A stretch of DNA of 64,000 nt from CAVYXK01 sp963708245 (lineage in GTDB: Bacteria > Pseudomonadota > Alphaproteobacteria > Acetobacterales > Acetobacteraceae). Each line of letters starts with the position of its first letter. The first letter of the stretch is position 1. The notes below the pieces were generated by a model that had not been told where the DNA came from, did not search any database, and was given only the letters and a program-made list of their open reading frames with translations. The position numbers were made by a program, and so were the translations under genes. Shown here piece after piece: positions 36,352 to 45,830 of the stretch. The stretch covers positions 930,001 to 994,000 of the forward strand of contig OY970201.1 of assembly GCA_963708245.1 (NCBI GenBank). Direction: 5' to 3'.

Positions 36352-37185
36352 TTATGCCGCCTCCGCCACAGCCGGCCCGGCGTTGCCGAAATAGGCCTCG
36401 TCCGGTGTTTGCCATCCAAGCGCCTGGTGCGGGCGTCGCCGGTTGTACCAGTCGAAGAATTCAGCAAAGCTGCGCCTTTGCTCAAGCCCGTTGGCCGCCG
36501 GGCGCAGGTAGACCCATTCGTACTTCACCGTCCACCACAGGCGCTCGACAAAGATATTGTCATGGCAGCGCCCGCGCCCATCCATGCTGATCTCGATCCC
36601 ATGATCCAACAGCACCCGCGTGAACGTGTCGCTCGTAAACTGTGAGCCCTGGTCCGTGTTAAAAATTCCGGGCTTGCCGTACCGGACAAGAGCTTCATTG
36701 AGTGCGTCGACGCAGAACCCGGTCGTCAGGGTGTTCGACAACCGCCAGGACAGAACCCGCCGCGTCGCCCAATCGATGATCGCAACAAGATACAGAAATC
36801 CCCGGCGCATCGGGATGTACGTGATGTCGCTCGCCCACACCTGGTTCGGCTGGTCGATCGTTTTGTCGCGCAGCAGATACGGATAGATTTTATGCTCAGG
36901 GTGCGGCTTGCTGGTGTCCCGCTTCGGCCTGATCGCGCACAGCCCCAGCTTGCGCATCAGCCGTCGGACGCGCCGACGCCCCACCGAAATCCCCTCGCGC
37001 GACAGCGCCACTTGCAGCCGCCGGCTGCCATACACTGGATGTTCCGTGAAAATCCGGTCGAGCCGGTTCAGCAGACCGAGTTCCGGCGCAGAGATCGGCC
37101 GAGGCTGGTAATAGAAGCTGCTGCGCGCGATCCCGAGCAGCGTGCATTGCCGGCCTACGGACAGCCCCGCCTCCGGCGCGATCAT
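36352..37185 (-). CDS. IS3-family transposase OrfB (DDE integrase)
   Basis: The 277-aa product has an N-terminal HTH_21-like region (CTLLGIARSSFYYQ; RRLQVALSREGISVGRRRVR) and an rve DDE catalytic core. Asp-1 is in VWASDITYIP, Asp-2 in FNTDQGSQFTS, and Glu in NIFVERLWWTVKYE. All are present, so it looks active. Its ATG overlaps the orfA stop (ATGA), the site where IS3 elements normally make an OrfAB fusion by -1 frameshifting. Confidence 0.93.
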   Translation of the reverse strand: MIAPEAGLSVGRQCTLLGIARSSFYYQPRPISAPELGLLNRLDRIFTEHPVYGSRRLQVALSREGISVGRRRVRRLMRKLGLCAIRPKRDTSKPHPEHKIYPYLLRDKTIDQPNQVWASDITYIPMRRGFLYLVAIIDWATRRVLSWRLSNTLTTGFCVDALNEALVRYGKPGIFNTDQGSQFTSDTFTRVLLDHGIEISMDGRGRCHDNIFVERLWWTVKYEWVYLRPAANGLEQRRSFAEFFDWYNRRRPHQALGWQTPDEAYFGNAGPAVAEAA

Positions 37186-37484
37186 CGCCCGCCTCTCAGC
37201 AGTCGGGAGATGGCGGGCTGCCCGGCAAGAAAATCGCGTTCGACCTGCAACTGACCGATCTTGCGGTGCAGATCGTCGATCACTTTCTGTGTGTCCTCGG
37301 CTCCCGCCGCCTTGTGGCCACGCGCAAACAGCTCACTCGCACGCTTCATCAGCTCCTGCTTCCAGGTGCTGATCATTGTCGGATGGACACCGAATTCCGA
37401 CGACAGCTCCGCCAGGGTCTTCTCCCCCGACAACGCCGCCATCGCCACGCGCGCCTTGAAGTCCGCGCTGTGCTGCTTCCTCAT
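37182..37484 (-). CDS. IS3-family transposase OrfA (helix-turn-helix)
   Basis: A 100-aa DNA-binding partner starting MRKQHSADFKARVAMAALSG. The HTH (LAELSSEFGVHPTMISTWKQ) is followed by a Leu-rich coiled coil (VIDDLHRKIGQLQVERDFLA) used for multimerisation with OrfAB. The start is chosen where family homology begins. Upstream in-frame codons belong to the IS end and the adjoining gene remnant. Confidence 0.92.
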   Translation of the reverse strand: MRKQHSADFKARVAMAALSGEKTLAELSSEFGVHPTMISTWKQELMKRASELFARGHKAAGAEDTQKVIDDLHRKIGQLQVERDFLAGQPAISRLLRGGR

Positions 37485-37542
37485 TACACCCACGTCTCGC
37501 CTCTTATGGAACCAGTCAGCCCTAAGCTTATCCCGCTGTCCA

Positions 37543-37976
37543 GAAAACCGGAGCCGCCGCAGTCTGCCCCCGGCCGCATCACGTTCCACCGTCTTCAGGG
37601 CGCAGTCGTCGTCTATCTCAGCCTGGCGACGATCTTCGGAGCGGCCTTTAGCCTCATATGGGAGCTGATCCCTGGTGCTTTTGGCAACCTCGCACCCGCA
37701 CCGCGAAACCCTCACGAAGTTGCCACGATGTTTTATTTCAGCCTTGCGAATTTGACCACCAACGGTTTCGGAGACGTCGTGCCGCTCAATCTATTCGCCC
37801 GCAGCCTTGCCCTTTTAGAATCGGTGCTCGGTCAATTTTATCTCGCGATCACGATAGCCCGCCTCGTGACGCTGGAAGTGGCAGACCGACGCCGCGGCCC
37901 AGGTGAGCTTGAGCATGGAAAAAGGGACCCGTTGGGGGTGACCGCCCTGCAAACGGGGGTTGTCAATGCCGATTGA
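37543..37976 (+). pseudogene. 5'-truncated two-TM ion (potassium) channel
   Basis: The frame reads a pore module: outer helix (VVVYLSLATIFGAAFSLIWE), pore helix and filter (FSLANLTTNGFGDVVPLN), inner helix (LESVLGQFYLAITIARLVTL). The filter is TTNGFGD where K+ channels usually have T-x-G-Y/F-G-D. The N-terminal part of the protein is lost at the IS3 end. An ATG inside the IS end (37507) could still start a 156-aa product. Confidence 0.68.
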
Positions 37977-37986
37977 CATGGATCAG
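37973..37986. promoter_or_regulatory. FNR/FixK-like half-perfect box upstream of pump 2
   Basis: TTGACATGGATCAG matches TTGAT-N4-ATCAA at 8 of 10 positions, with the FixK-tolerated C at position 5. It lies 169 bases before the chosen adaptor start, between the channel remnant and pump 2. Confidence 0.4.
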
Positions 37987-38154
37987 CACGTTGCGGCAAA
38001 AGCGCTTGGTCCTGGGCTGATTTGGACCATTTGGAACATTGGCATGACGATTCCATCGCGCTCCGTCGTCGCTGCGTGGGAAGCGCTGCCTTCAAACAAA
38101 GAGGCGTGGCAGCTCGTCAAGCGGGCCGCGGCTCGTGCCGAGAGGGCGGGGCGC

Positions 38155-39297
38155 TTGGCCCGATCATCCGGTCGCGCGGCCATGCCTGCCGTCCTTGTGT
38201 TTCTTACGCTTGCGGCGTGCAAGAAGGAGAACGCCTACGTCCCTCCGCCGCCGGCGGAAGTCGGCGTCATGCACCCGATCACGCGCACGTTCGCGCCCTA
38301 TATCGAAAGCACCGGGACCGTTGTCGCCTACAACCAGGTCACCGTTGAGGCCCGGGTGCAGGGCTTCGTCCAGCAGATCGCCTACAAGGACGGCGACCTG
38401 GTCAAGGCTGGTCAGCTTCTGTTCCTGATCGAACCGGCGCCCTTCGAAGCGTCGCTCCAGCAGTCCCAGGGGACGCTCGCTGCCGACCAGGCGCAGTACG
38501 AATATGCCTCGGTGGAATATCAGCGCAAGGTCGAGCTCGAAAAGGGCCAACTCGCCGCCTCTCAAGAAGCGGTGGACCAGGCGCGCGCCACACGCGATTC
38601 CGACAAGGCCCACATACAAACTGACCAGGCGGCGATCGCGGTTGCTGCGATCAACCTCGGTTATACGCATGTTACGGCGCCATTCGACGGCCTCGCGACC
38701 AACCACCAGGTCTCATTGGGCCAGCTTGTCGGGGTGGGCGGTCCGACAGCACTCGCGAACGTCGTCCAGCTCGACCCGATCTATGTGACGTTTGACGCCT
38801 CCGACCAGCGGGTGCAGGAATTCCACCTGGCACTCGCGAAGAAAGGCCTGACCGCGATCAGTCCGAACGCGGTAACGGTCAGGATCGGGCTGCCGACGCA
38901 GTCCGGCTATCCCTATGAGGGCAGGCTCGACTACGTCTCGCCGACCGCGGATCAAACCACCGGCACGGTGATGGCGCGGGTGGTCGTGAACAATCCCCGT
39001 CAGGACCTGCGGCCAGGCTATCTCGTCCATGTGCGCGCGTTCGCCAAGGTCCTGGCGGCCCCCGCGCTGTTCGTGCCGAACGTGGCTCTCGGCACGGATC
39101 AGCAAGGGCGCTATGTCCTCGTCGTCGATAATAACGTGGTCGAGCAGAAGCACGTCGAAACCGGCCAGGAAGATGGCGCACTGACTGTCATCACTGCCGG
39201 ACTGGAGCCCGATGACAACGTGGTTGTCACCGGGCTGGACCGCGCCATTCCCGGCAACAAGGTCGCGCCGCATCCGGCCCCACCCCCGGCCAGTTGA
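38155..39297 (+). CDS. RND efflux periplasmic adaptor lipoprotein, pump 2
   Basis: A membrane fusion protein of about 380 aa with a lipobox (LTLAAC, then KKE). Lipoyl and hairpin segments include VEARVQGFVQQIAYKDGDLV and YTHVTAPFDGLATNHQVSLG. The start is uncertain. A TTG (MARSSGRAAMPAV...) after a GA-rich site gives a proper positively charged signal. The ATG at 38182 would leave none, and an ATG at 37960 would add about 65 residues ahead of the signal and overlap the putative FNR box. It is coupled to the transporter, which starts right after its stop. Confidence 0.88.
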   Translation: MARSSGRAAMPAVLVFLTLAACKKENAYVPPPPAEVGVMHPITRTFAPYIESTGTVVAYNQVTVEARVQGFVQQIAYKDGDLVKAGQLLFLIEPAPFEASLQQSQGTLAADQAQYEYASVEYQRKVELEKGQLAASQEAVDQARATRDSDKAHIQTDQAAIAVAAINLGYTHVTAPFDGLATNHQVSLGQLVGVGGPTALANVVQLDPIYVTFDASDQRVQEFHLALAKKGLTAISPNAVTVRIGLPTQSGYPYEGRLDYVSPTADQTTGTVMARVVVNNPRQDLRPGYLVHVRAFAKVLAAPALFVPNVALGTDQQGRYVLVVDNNVVEQKHVETGQEDGALTVITAGLEPDDNVVVTGLDRAIPGNKVAPHPAPPPAS

Positions 39298-42200
39298 ATG
39301 ATTTCCAAGTTCTTCATCGAGCGGCCGATCCTCGCCAACGTCCTGGCGATCCTCTTCGTGCTGATCGGGGCGGTGGCGGTGTTCGAGCTCCCCATCTCGC
39401 AATACCCCAATGTGGTGCCGCCGACGATCGCCGTTACCACGCGCTATCCTGGTGCCTCCGCCGAAACCGTGATGAACACCGTTGCCCTGCCGATCGAGCA
39501 ATCGGTGAACGGCGTCAATCACATGATCTACATGCAGTCCACCAGCGCCTCGGACGGCACCTACGCGCTGACGGTGACGTTCGAGATCGGCACCGATCTC
39601 AATGCCGCGCAGATGCTGGTGCAGAATCGCGTCTCGACCGCGATGGCGCAGCTTCCGCAGGCGGTGCAGAACCAGGGCGTGACGGTGCAGCAGCAATCCA
39701 CGTCGATCCTGCAGATCATCACCCTGACTTCGCCCAACGGCAAATACGACAACCTGTTCCTGAGCAACTATGCGACGATCAACCTGCTGAATGAGCTGCA
39801 GCGCGTCCCGGGCGTTGGCAACGTCCAGATCTACGGCGTCGGCCAATACGCGATGCGCATCTGGCTCGATCCGCCATCGCTCTATGCGCGCGGCCTCACG
39901 CCGGACGACGTCATCCAGGCAATCCAGCAGCAGAGCCAGCAGGTTACCGGGGGTCAGATCGGCGCACCGCCGGCGCCCGCGAACCAAGCGTACCAGTACA
40001 CGATCAGCGTCGAGGGAAGGCTTACCGACCCGGCGGAATTTGCCAACATCATCGTCAAGAGCGCGAACGGCGCCGTGACCCGGATACGCGACGTCGGCCA
40101 CGTCGAGCTCGGCGCGCAGACCTACTCCGAGACCTTCACCCGTGACGGCAAGCCCTCCGCCGGCATCGCCATCTCGCAGACGCCGGATTCCAACTCGCTC
40201 GCGGTGGCGAACGCGGTGCGCGCGCGCATGGCCGTGCTTGCCAAGAACTTCCCGCCGGGCATGACCTACTCGATCCCCTACGACACGACAAAGTTCGTAA
40301 AGGCCTCGATCTCCGAGGTTTACGACACGCTGTACGAGGCGGCGGGCCTCGTGCTGGTGGTGATCCTCGCGTTCCTGCAGGACTGGCGGGCGATGCTCGT
40401 GCCGGCGACCACGGTGCCGGTGACGATCATCGGCGCCTTCGCCGCGATGGCGGCGCTCGGCTTCACGGTCAACCTCTCCACGCTGTTCGCACTCGTGCTG
40501 TCGATCGGCATCGTGGTGGATGACGCGATCGTGGTGGTGGAGGCGGCGTCGGCGCACATGGAACGCGGGATGACTGCGCACGACGCCGCCATCCAGGCGA
40601 TGAAGGAACTGTTCGGTCCGATCATCGGCATCACGCTCGTTCTGGTATCGGTCTTCCTGCCCGCCGCCTTCCTGCCCGGCCTCACCGGGCGGATGTACGC
40701 GCAGTTTGCGCTGGTGATCGCGGCCACGGCGGTAATCAGCGCGATCAACGCGGCGACGCTGAAGCCCACGCAATGCGCCCTCTGGCTGCGCGCGCCCAAG
40801 CCGCCCGAGAAACGCAACATCCTCGCGCGCGGCTTCAACCGCGTCTACGACGCTGTCGAGCATGGCTATGTGCGCCTCGTCGGGCGCATGACGGCGCTCG
40901 CCGGGCTGAGCGTGATCCTCGGCCTGCTGCTTGCCGGCCTTGGCATCTGGGGCATGGGCCGCCTCCCCACCGCCTTCATCCCGACCGAGGACCAGGGCTA
41001 CGTGATCGTCGCGGTGCAGCTGCCCGACGGCGCCTCGCTGGAGCGCACGAACGCCGCCCTGCAAAGGGTGAAGGACATTGCCCTGGCAATTCCGGGAGTA
41101 GAGACAGTGGTCTCTATCGCCGGAATTTCGGCGCTCGACAATTTCGCTACGCTGCCCAGCGCCGGGGCGGCGTTTGTGACCTTGAAGGACTGGGGTGAGC
41201 GCGGGAAGGCGAAGGACGAGGGCCTGCGCACGATCTATGAACGGCTGCAGGGCAGCGTCCTCACCATGCCGGACGGCACCGGCCTCGTGCTGATCCCGCC
41301 GCCGATCCAGGGCATCGGCAATTCCAGCGGCTTCAACATGATGGTCGAGCTGCGGGACGGCAGCGCCGATTTCGCCAAGCTCCAGCGCGTCACCCGCACG
41401 CTGGTCGCCAATGCCTCAGCGCAGAGCAGCCTGCAGCATGTCGGCACGTCCTTCCGTGCGCAGGTGCCGGAATTGCGGGTGACCGTCGATCGCAGCAAGG
41501 TGGAGACGCTGCATGTTTCGGTAGGCGATGTGTTCGATGCCCTCGCGGGCTTCATCGGCTCGAGTTATGTCAATCAGTTCAACGAGTTCGGCCGCACCTT
41601 CCAGGTCTACGTACAGGCGGATTCCAAGTACCGCCTGAACCCCCGCGATCTCGACAATCTCTACGTGCGCAGCAGCGACGGCAACATGGTGCCGCTTGGC
41701 ACGCTGGTCAGGGTCACACCCACGGTCGGGCCGGCGCTAGTGACGCTCTACAACCTCTATCCGGCGGCTACGGTCATAGGGCTTCCCGCGCCGGGCTACA
41801 GCTCCGGCCAGGCGATGAGTTTGATGGAGCAGATCGCAGCGCAAACGCTGCCGCCGGGAACCGGCTACGACTGGACAGCGATGTCGTACCAGGAGAAACT
41901 TGTCGGTGGACAGATCTATTACGTCTTCGGCCTGGCGCTGGTGCTGGTCTATCTTTGCCTCGCCGGCCAGTACGAAAGCTGGATCCTGCCTCTGGCGGTG
42001 ATCCTCGCCGTGCCGCTTTCGCTGATCGGTCCGGCGCTCGCCTTCGGCGCGCTCGGGCTGCCGAATAACCTCTACACCCAGATCGGGCTTCTGCTGCTGG
42101 TCGCGCTATCGGCGAAGAACGCGATCCTGATCGTGGAGGTCGCGCGCGAGCATCGCGCGGCGGGCGAACCGATCCTCGCCTCGGCGGCCGATGCGGCTCG

Positions 42201-42444
42201 CATCCGCTTCCGCCCGATCCTGATGACCTCGTTCGCCTTCATCCTCGGCGTGCTGCCGCTGGTGTTCGCCACCGGCGCCGGGGCGGCGGGGCGAATCTCG
42301 CTGGGCCTGACGGTGTCCAGCGGTATGCTGGCGAACACTTGCCTTGCCGTGGTGTTCGTACCCTCCTTCTACGTCGTGCTGCAGCGGCTGGAGGAGCGGG
42401 TGCGCAAGCCGCGCGTGGCGCCGGTACCCCAACCGGCGAAGTGA
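39298..42444 (+). CDS. RND efflux pump inner-membrane transporter (HAE1 family), pump 2
   Basis: The 1048-aa protein shows the AcrB/MexB layout: ISKFFIERPILANVLAILFV, the porter phrase TRYPGASAETV, the TM4 relay GIVVDDAIVVVEAA, PTEDQGYVIVAVQLPDGASL, and the late LLLVALSAKNAILIVEVARE. It is closer to the AcrB/MexD sub-branch than pump 1 by the EQSVNGVNHMIYMQSTSASDG pattern. The 3' end and following 250 bases are duplicated near 46.3 kb. No outer-membrane channel is encoded next to it. Confidence 0.95.
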   Translation: MISKFFIERPILANVLAILFVLIGAVAVFELPISQYPNVVPPTIAVTTRYPGASAETVMNTVALPIEQSVNGVNHMIYMQSTSASDGTYALTVTFEIGTDLNAAQMLVQNRVSTAMAQLPQAVQNQGVTVQQQSTSILQIITLTSPNGKYDNLFLSNYATINLLNELQRVPGVGNVQIYGVGQYAMRIWLDPPSLYARGLTPDDVIQAIQQQSQQVTGGQIGAPPAPANQAYQYTISVEGRLTDPAEFANIIVKSANGAVTRIRDVGHVELGAQTYSETFTRDGKPSAGIAISQTPDSNSLAVANAVRARMAVLAKNFPPGMTYSIPYDTTKFVKASISEVYDTLYEAAGLVLVVILAFLQDWRAMLVPATTVPVTIIGAFAAMAALGFTVNLSTLFALVLSIGIVVDDAIVVVEAASAHMERGMTAHDAAIQAMKELFGPIIGITLVLVSVFLPAAFLPGLTGRMYAQFALVIAATAVISAINAATLKPTQCALWLRAPKPPEKRNILARGFNRVYDAVEHGYVRLVGRMTALAGLSVILGLLLAGLGIWGMGRLPTAFIPTEDQGYVIVAVQLPDGASLERTNAALQRVKDIALAIPGVETVVSIAGISALDNFATLPSAGAAFVTLKDWGERGKAKDEGLRTIYERLQGSVLTMPDGTGLVLIPPPIQGIGNSSGFNMMVELRDGSADFAKLQRVTRTLVANASAQSSLQHVGTSFRAQVPELRVTVDRSKVETLHVSVGDVFDALAGFIGSSYVNQFNEFGRTFQVYVQADSKYRLNPRDLDNLYVRSSDGNMVPLGTLVRVTPTVGPALVTLYNLYPAATVIGLPAPGYSSGQAMSLMEQIAAQTLPPGTGYDWTAMSYQEKLVGGQIYYVFGLALVLVYLCLAGQYESWILPLAVILAVPLSLIGPALAFGALGLPNNLYTQIGLLLLVALSAKNAILIVEVAREHRAAGEPILASAADAARIRFRPILMTSFAFILGVLPLVFATGAGAAGRISLGLTVSSGMLANTCLAVVFVPSFYVVLQRLEERVRKPRVAPVPQPAK

Positions 42445-42673
42445 TGGGATGGGATCTGGCGCGGACGGGCTTGAGTGACGCACTCTCTTTACGTGGGCGG
42501 GCTATCGCGCCTGAGATCGCCAATCGCGACCACGAGTTTGTCAACTGACAGCTTGATCCAGATCAATGTCGCACCGCCGTGCGGCATTACGCACGCCGCG
42601 CTCGAGCGACCACCGGGCAAAACGACTACGCTGGTGCCAAGCCGAACGCCGTATCCTGCGCACGAGCGCAACG
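42375..42673. repeat. Copy A of a duplicated segment (RND 3' end plus promoter region)
   Basis: It starts inside the last 70 bases of the pump-2 transporter gene and runs to just before the HAD gene. It matches 46253-46565 almost base for base in direct orientation, with scattered substitutions and a small insertion in copy B. A further block, 42238-42282, matches 46204-46248, with roughly 90 bases between the blocks missing in copy B. Confidence 0.9.
42553..42566. promoter_or_regulatory. Perfect FNR/FixK-type box, copy A
   Basis: TTGATCCAGATCAA is a full match to TTGAT-N4-ATCAA. It is 125 bases before the HAD-phosphatase start, with CATTAC as a weak -10 candidate at class-II distance. It suggests low-oxygen induction of the HAD-GH65 operon. 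Confidence 0.6.
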
Positions 42674-42690
42674 CTCGACCGAGGTAGACA

Positions 42691-43458
42691 ATGTCTGAAC
42701 AGGCAGCACCTTTGACGCACGTGTGCGCCCAGCGGCGCACGCTAGCGGGGGCAATCTTTGATGTAGATGGCGTGCTGGTGGCCTCGCCGCACGAGCAAGC
42801 CTGGCGGCAGGCGCTGGCTGGCTACGCGGATCCCGCCCGGTTCACAACCGAGTTCTACCAGGCGCATGTTGCCGGGAAGCCACGGCTGGATGGAGCTCGC
42901 GCAACGTTGGAGGGGCTCGACGTCACCGACGCCGCCGCACGCGCGCCCGAGTATGCCAGAAAGAAACAGGCGCTCATCGACCAGCTGATCGCCGATGGCA
43001 GCTTCGAAGCCTTTCCGGACGCGGTGCGCTTCGCGGATGGCCTACACGCGGCCGGCCTGCGGCTGGCCCTGGCGTCCTCGTCGAAGAACGTGGCTGCCAT
43101 GCTGCGCCGCCTGAGCCTGCCCGATGGCCGCCCGCTGCTGTCGATCTTCGATGCGGATCTGAGCGGCACAGACGTGCCGCATGGTAAGCCAGATCCTGCA
43201 CTGTTCCTGCTGGCGGCGAAGGCTCTGAAGGAGCCGCCGGCACAGTGCGTGGTGGTCGAGGACGCGTCGGTCGGCATTGCCGCAGCGCGCGCCGGAGGTA
43301 TGGCCTCGGTCGGCATCGCGCGGCTTGGCGACGAAGCCATGCTGCAAGCTGCCGGGGCTGACCTCGTCGTCACCAGCCTCGACCAAGTCGATACCGCAGC
43401 CGTCCTCGATGGCATATTGCGCATCCGGCCTGAAACGGAGTCGCCCGCTCATGCATGA
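42691..43458 (+). CDS. HAD-family hydrolase, beta-phosphoglucomutase-like
   Basis: A 255-aa HAD protein with motif I IFDVDGVLVASP (nucleophile and acid/base Asp), motif II LALASSSKN, motif III KPDPALFLLAAK (HGKPDP) and motif IV VVEDASVGIAAARAGG. The helical cap fits the beta-PGM group. Directly downstream is a GH65 phosphorylase that would release beta-glucose-1-phosphate, so conversion to glucose-6-phosphate is the natural role. The gene pair overlaps and is preceded by a perfect FNR-like box. Confidence 0.87.
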   Translation: MSEQAAPLTHVCAQRRTLAGAIFDVDGVLVASPHEQAWRQALAGYADPARFTTEFYQAHVAGKPRLDGARATLEGLDVTDAAARAPEYARKKQALIDQLIADGSFEAFPDAVRFADGLHAAGLRLALASSSKNVAAMLRRLSLPDGRPLLSIFDADLSGTDVPHGKPDPALFLLAAKALKEPPAQCVVVEDASVGIAAARAGGMASVGIARLGDEAMLQAAGADLVVTSLDQVDTAAVLDGILRIRPETESPAHA

Positions 43459-45763
43459 GGCCATGCAGCCGACACCCGAGCCAGGCTGGGTTCTGACCCA
43501 CGAAGGCTACAACGTGTTGACCGAGAACGCAGTGGAATCCCGTTTTGCGCTCGGCAACGGGTTTTTGGGCATGCGGGCCTCGCGTCCGGTCAGCCGCGGC
43601 CCGACCTGGGTGAGCTGGCTTGGGTATATCAGGTGGGCATCGTGGCCGCGCTGTTATGTTGCCGGCCTGTTCGACAGGCCTAACACCGAGCCCCCAGTGC
43701 CCGCGCTGGTGCCCGTTGCGGACTGGTCGCGCGTGAGGCTCGTGCTGGACGACAGACCGCAACTGCTGCTGGACGGTGAGTTCCTCGCCAGCGTGCGAAG
43801 TCTCGACCTGCGCCGCGGCGTCCTCTTGGCGGACCTGAGCTATTTAGCGCACGCCGGTATCTCCATAAGAGGCAGCGAGCTGCGCCTCGTGTCATTGGCG
43901 GATCGCGCGGTGGCATTGCAGCTAGGGAGGTTCTCGCTCGACCGCGACGGAATCGACGTGACAATGGAGGCCAACTTCGCGATGGCTGGCATGGGGATGG
44001 AGCCACTCCAGCTCGACCGGGATGTCTGTGCCTGGCGCACGGAAGGCTCCGGCAAGAGTGTCGCGATGGCGGGCAGCGCCACATTGCGAGCCGACGGCAA
44101 GCCGCTCGTCCCGGAGCGGTCCTTCTCGCTGCGCTGGATCTGGCGCTGGCGTTCCGTTGCCGGACAGGAGATCGAACTCGCCCGTCTTGTCACGGTGGCG
44201 CGTTCGGACAGCTTGGCGGACGACCCGGCGCCGGTTGCAGCCGATGCGCTGGCGCGCAGTCGCGCGCTTGGCTGGCGCGGCGTACTGGCAGCGCACGAGG
44301 CGGCGTGGCAGGAGCGTTGGAACGCAAGCGACGTCATCATCGAGGGTGACGATGAGGCGCAGGAGGCGCTCCGCTTCGCCGTCTATCATCTGACCAGCGC
44401 TGCCAACCCGCAAGACGAAAGTGTCTCGGTCGGCGCGCGCGGCCTGACCGGGGATGCTTATTTCGGCCACGTGTTCTGGGACACCGAGATCTACCTCCTG
44501 CCCTTCTATACGGCTGTGTGGCCGGAGGCGGCGCGAGCGATGCTGATGTATCGCTATCACACGCTGCGCGGCGCACGCGAGAAGGCAGCCGCGATGGGTT
44601 ACAAGGGCGCGATGTACGCCTGGGAATCGGCTGACACCGGCGAGGAGACCACGCCCGAGCGTGTGGTGGGTCCCGACGGCGCGATGATTGACATCCTGAC
44701 CGGCAGGATGGAGCAGCACATCAGCGCCGATATCGCCTATGCGGTGTGGCAGTACTGGCGTGCCGTGCGCGATGATGCGTTCTTCATCGATGCAGGAGCG
44801 GAGATCCTGCTCGAGACTGCGCGTTTCTGGGCGTCGCGCGCCGTGGCTGAGGCTGATGGCAAGCGGCATATCCGACACGTGATCGGGCCGGACGAGTACC
44901 ACGAGGATGTGGACGACAACGCCTTTACGAACGTGATGGCGCGCTGGAATATCGCGCGAGGGCTCGATACCATCGAAGTGATGCGCACGCGCCGGCCGGA
45001 GCGCGCGGCCGCGCTGTGCGAGCGGCTTGCCCTGGGCGAGGCTGAACTTGCCGACTGGCGCGACGCGGTCGGACGCATCGTTACTGGGTTCGATCCGTCC
45101 AGTGGCCTCTACGAGCAGTTCGCCGGATACCATCAGCTCGAGCCGCTGGACCTTTCGCTGTACGCCGACCGCAAGGTGCCCATCGACGTGGTGATCGGCC
45201 ATGAGAGAACGCGGCGGTCACAGGTAGTCAAACAGGCCGATGTGGTGGCGCTGCTCGCTCTTCTGCCGGACGAGTTCCCGGGCGCGGCGGCGAAAGCGAA
45301 CTTCCGCTACTACGAGCCACGCTGTGCCCACGGCAGTTCCTTGAGCGCGGGGATTCACGCGCTGGTCGCGGCACGGCTCGGCGAGACCAAAACCGCCCTG
45401 CGTTTTCTGCGCCAGGCTGCGGCCGCCGACCTTGAACTCGACCCGAACAGTGCCGGCGGCATACGGATCGCCGGTCTGGGGGGTGTGTGGCAGGCGACGG
45501 TCCTCGGCTTCGCCGGCCTGGACCTGGGCGGCGGCGACGCGATCTCCCTTACTCCTCGGCTTCCGCCGGAATGGCGCAGCATGTCCATCGCGGTGCGTTG
45601 GCGCGGGCGGCCGGTTCAGGTGCGGATTGCGGGTGATAACGTTCGGGTGGTGGTCGCTGATGGCGACCCGGTGCAGATCCGCATCGGCGGCCAGACCCAT
45701 AACGTGGAGGCGGGGAGCGCGCTCGAAGTGCGCTGCGAGACCCGGGCCGTAGTTCGGGAGTAA
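43451..45763 (+). CDS. Glycoside hydrolase family 65 disaccharide phosphorylase
   Basis: The 770-aa protein has the N-terminal beta-sandwich (LTENAVESRFALGNGFLGMR), the (alpha/alpha)6 barrel (GHVFWDTEIYLLPFYTAVWP) and the catalytic acid Glu in VIGPDEYHEDVDDNAFTN. The phosphate/glucose-binding area (KQADVVALLALL; RCAHGSSLSAGIHALVAARLG) is intact. GH65 enzymes phosphorolyse maltose, trehalose, kojibiose or nigerose to beta-glucose-1-phosphate, and the specific sugar is not readable here. The ATG overlaps the HAD gene's end, so translation is coupled. Storage-sugar use under low oxygen is a fair inference from the FNR box. Confidence 0.9.
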   Translation: MHEAMQPTPEPGWVLTHEGYNVLTENAVESRFALGNGFLGMRASRPVSRGPTWVSWLGYIRWASWPRCYVAGLFDRPNTEPPVPALVPVADWSRVRLVLDDRPQLLLDGEFLASVRSLDLRRGVLLADLSYLAHAGISIRGSELRLVSLADRAVALQLGRFSLDRDGIDVTMEANFAMAGMGMEPLQLDRDVCAWRTEGSGKSVAMAGSATLRADGKPLVPERSFSLRWIWRWRSVAGQEIELARLVTVARSDSLADDPAPVAADALARSRALGWRGVLAAHEAAWQERWNASDVIIEGDDEAQEALRFAVYHLTSAANPQDESVSVGARGLTGDAYFGHVFWDTEIYLLPFYTAVWPEAARAMLMYRYHTLRGAREKAAAMGYKGAMYAWESADTGEETTPERVVGPDGAMIDILTGRMEQHISADIAYAVWQYWRAVRDDAFFIDAGAEILLETARFWASRAVAEADGKRHIRHVIGPDEYHEDVDDNAFTNVMARWNIARGLDTIEVMRTRRPERAAALCERLALGEAELADWRDAVGRIVTGFDPSSGLYEQFAGYHQLEPLDLSLYADRKVPIDVVIGHERTRRSQVVKQADVVALLALLPDEFPGAAAKANFRYYEPRCAHGSSLSAGIHALVAARLGETKTALRFLRQAAAADLELDPNSAGGIRIAGLGGVWQATVLGFAGLDLGGGDAISLTPRLPPEWRSMSIAVRWRGRPVQVRIAGDNVRVVVADGDPVQIRIGGQTHNVEAGSALEVRCETRAVVRE

Positions 45764-45830
45764 GGTCGCATTCAGCTACCGATGAATTGTCCGCCGGGAC
45801 GCCCGGCCCGCGGCAAGCCGGAGCAGTCAC

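Larger units (their letters stand above)
36208..37542 (-). mobile_element. IS3-family insertion sequence
   Basis: The element carries overlapping orfA and orfB in the IS3 arrangement. The ends read inward share TGGACAGC (36208-36215 and, reverse-complemented, 37542-37535), giving 1335 bp, which is usual for IS3. Only 8 bases match, so the boundaries are tentative. Flanking trinucleotides do not match (no target duplication), and both neighbouring genes are truncated at the element, so the copy probably took part in a deletion or recombination. Confidence 0.7.

Noticed and set aside
38713..41064. 783-codon minus-strand frame inside pump 2
   Set aside because: Antisense of the RND transporter; His/Arg/Asp-rich shadow protein without domains.
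43922..45202. 426-codon minus-strand frame in the GH65 gene
   Set aside because: Shadow of a strongly supported GH65 gene.
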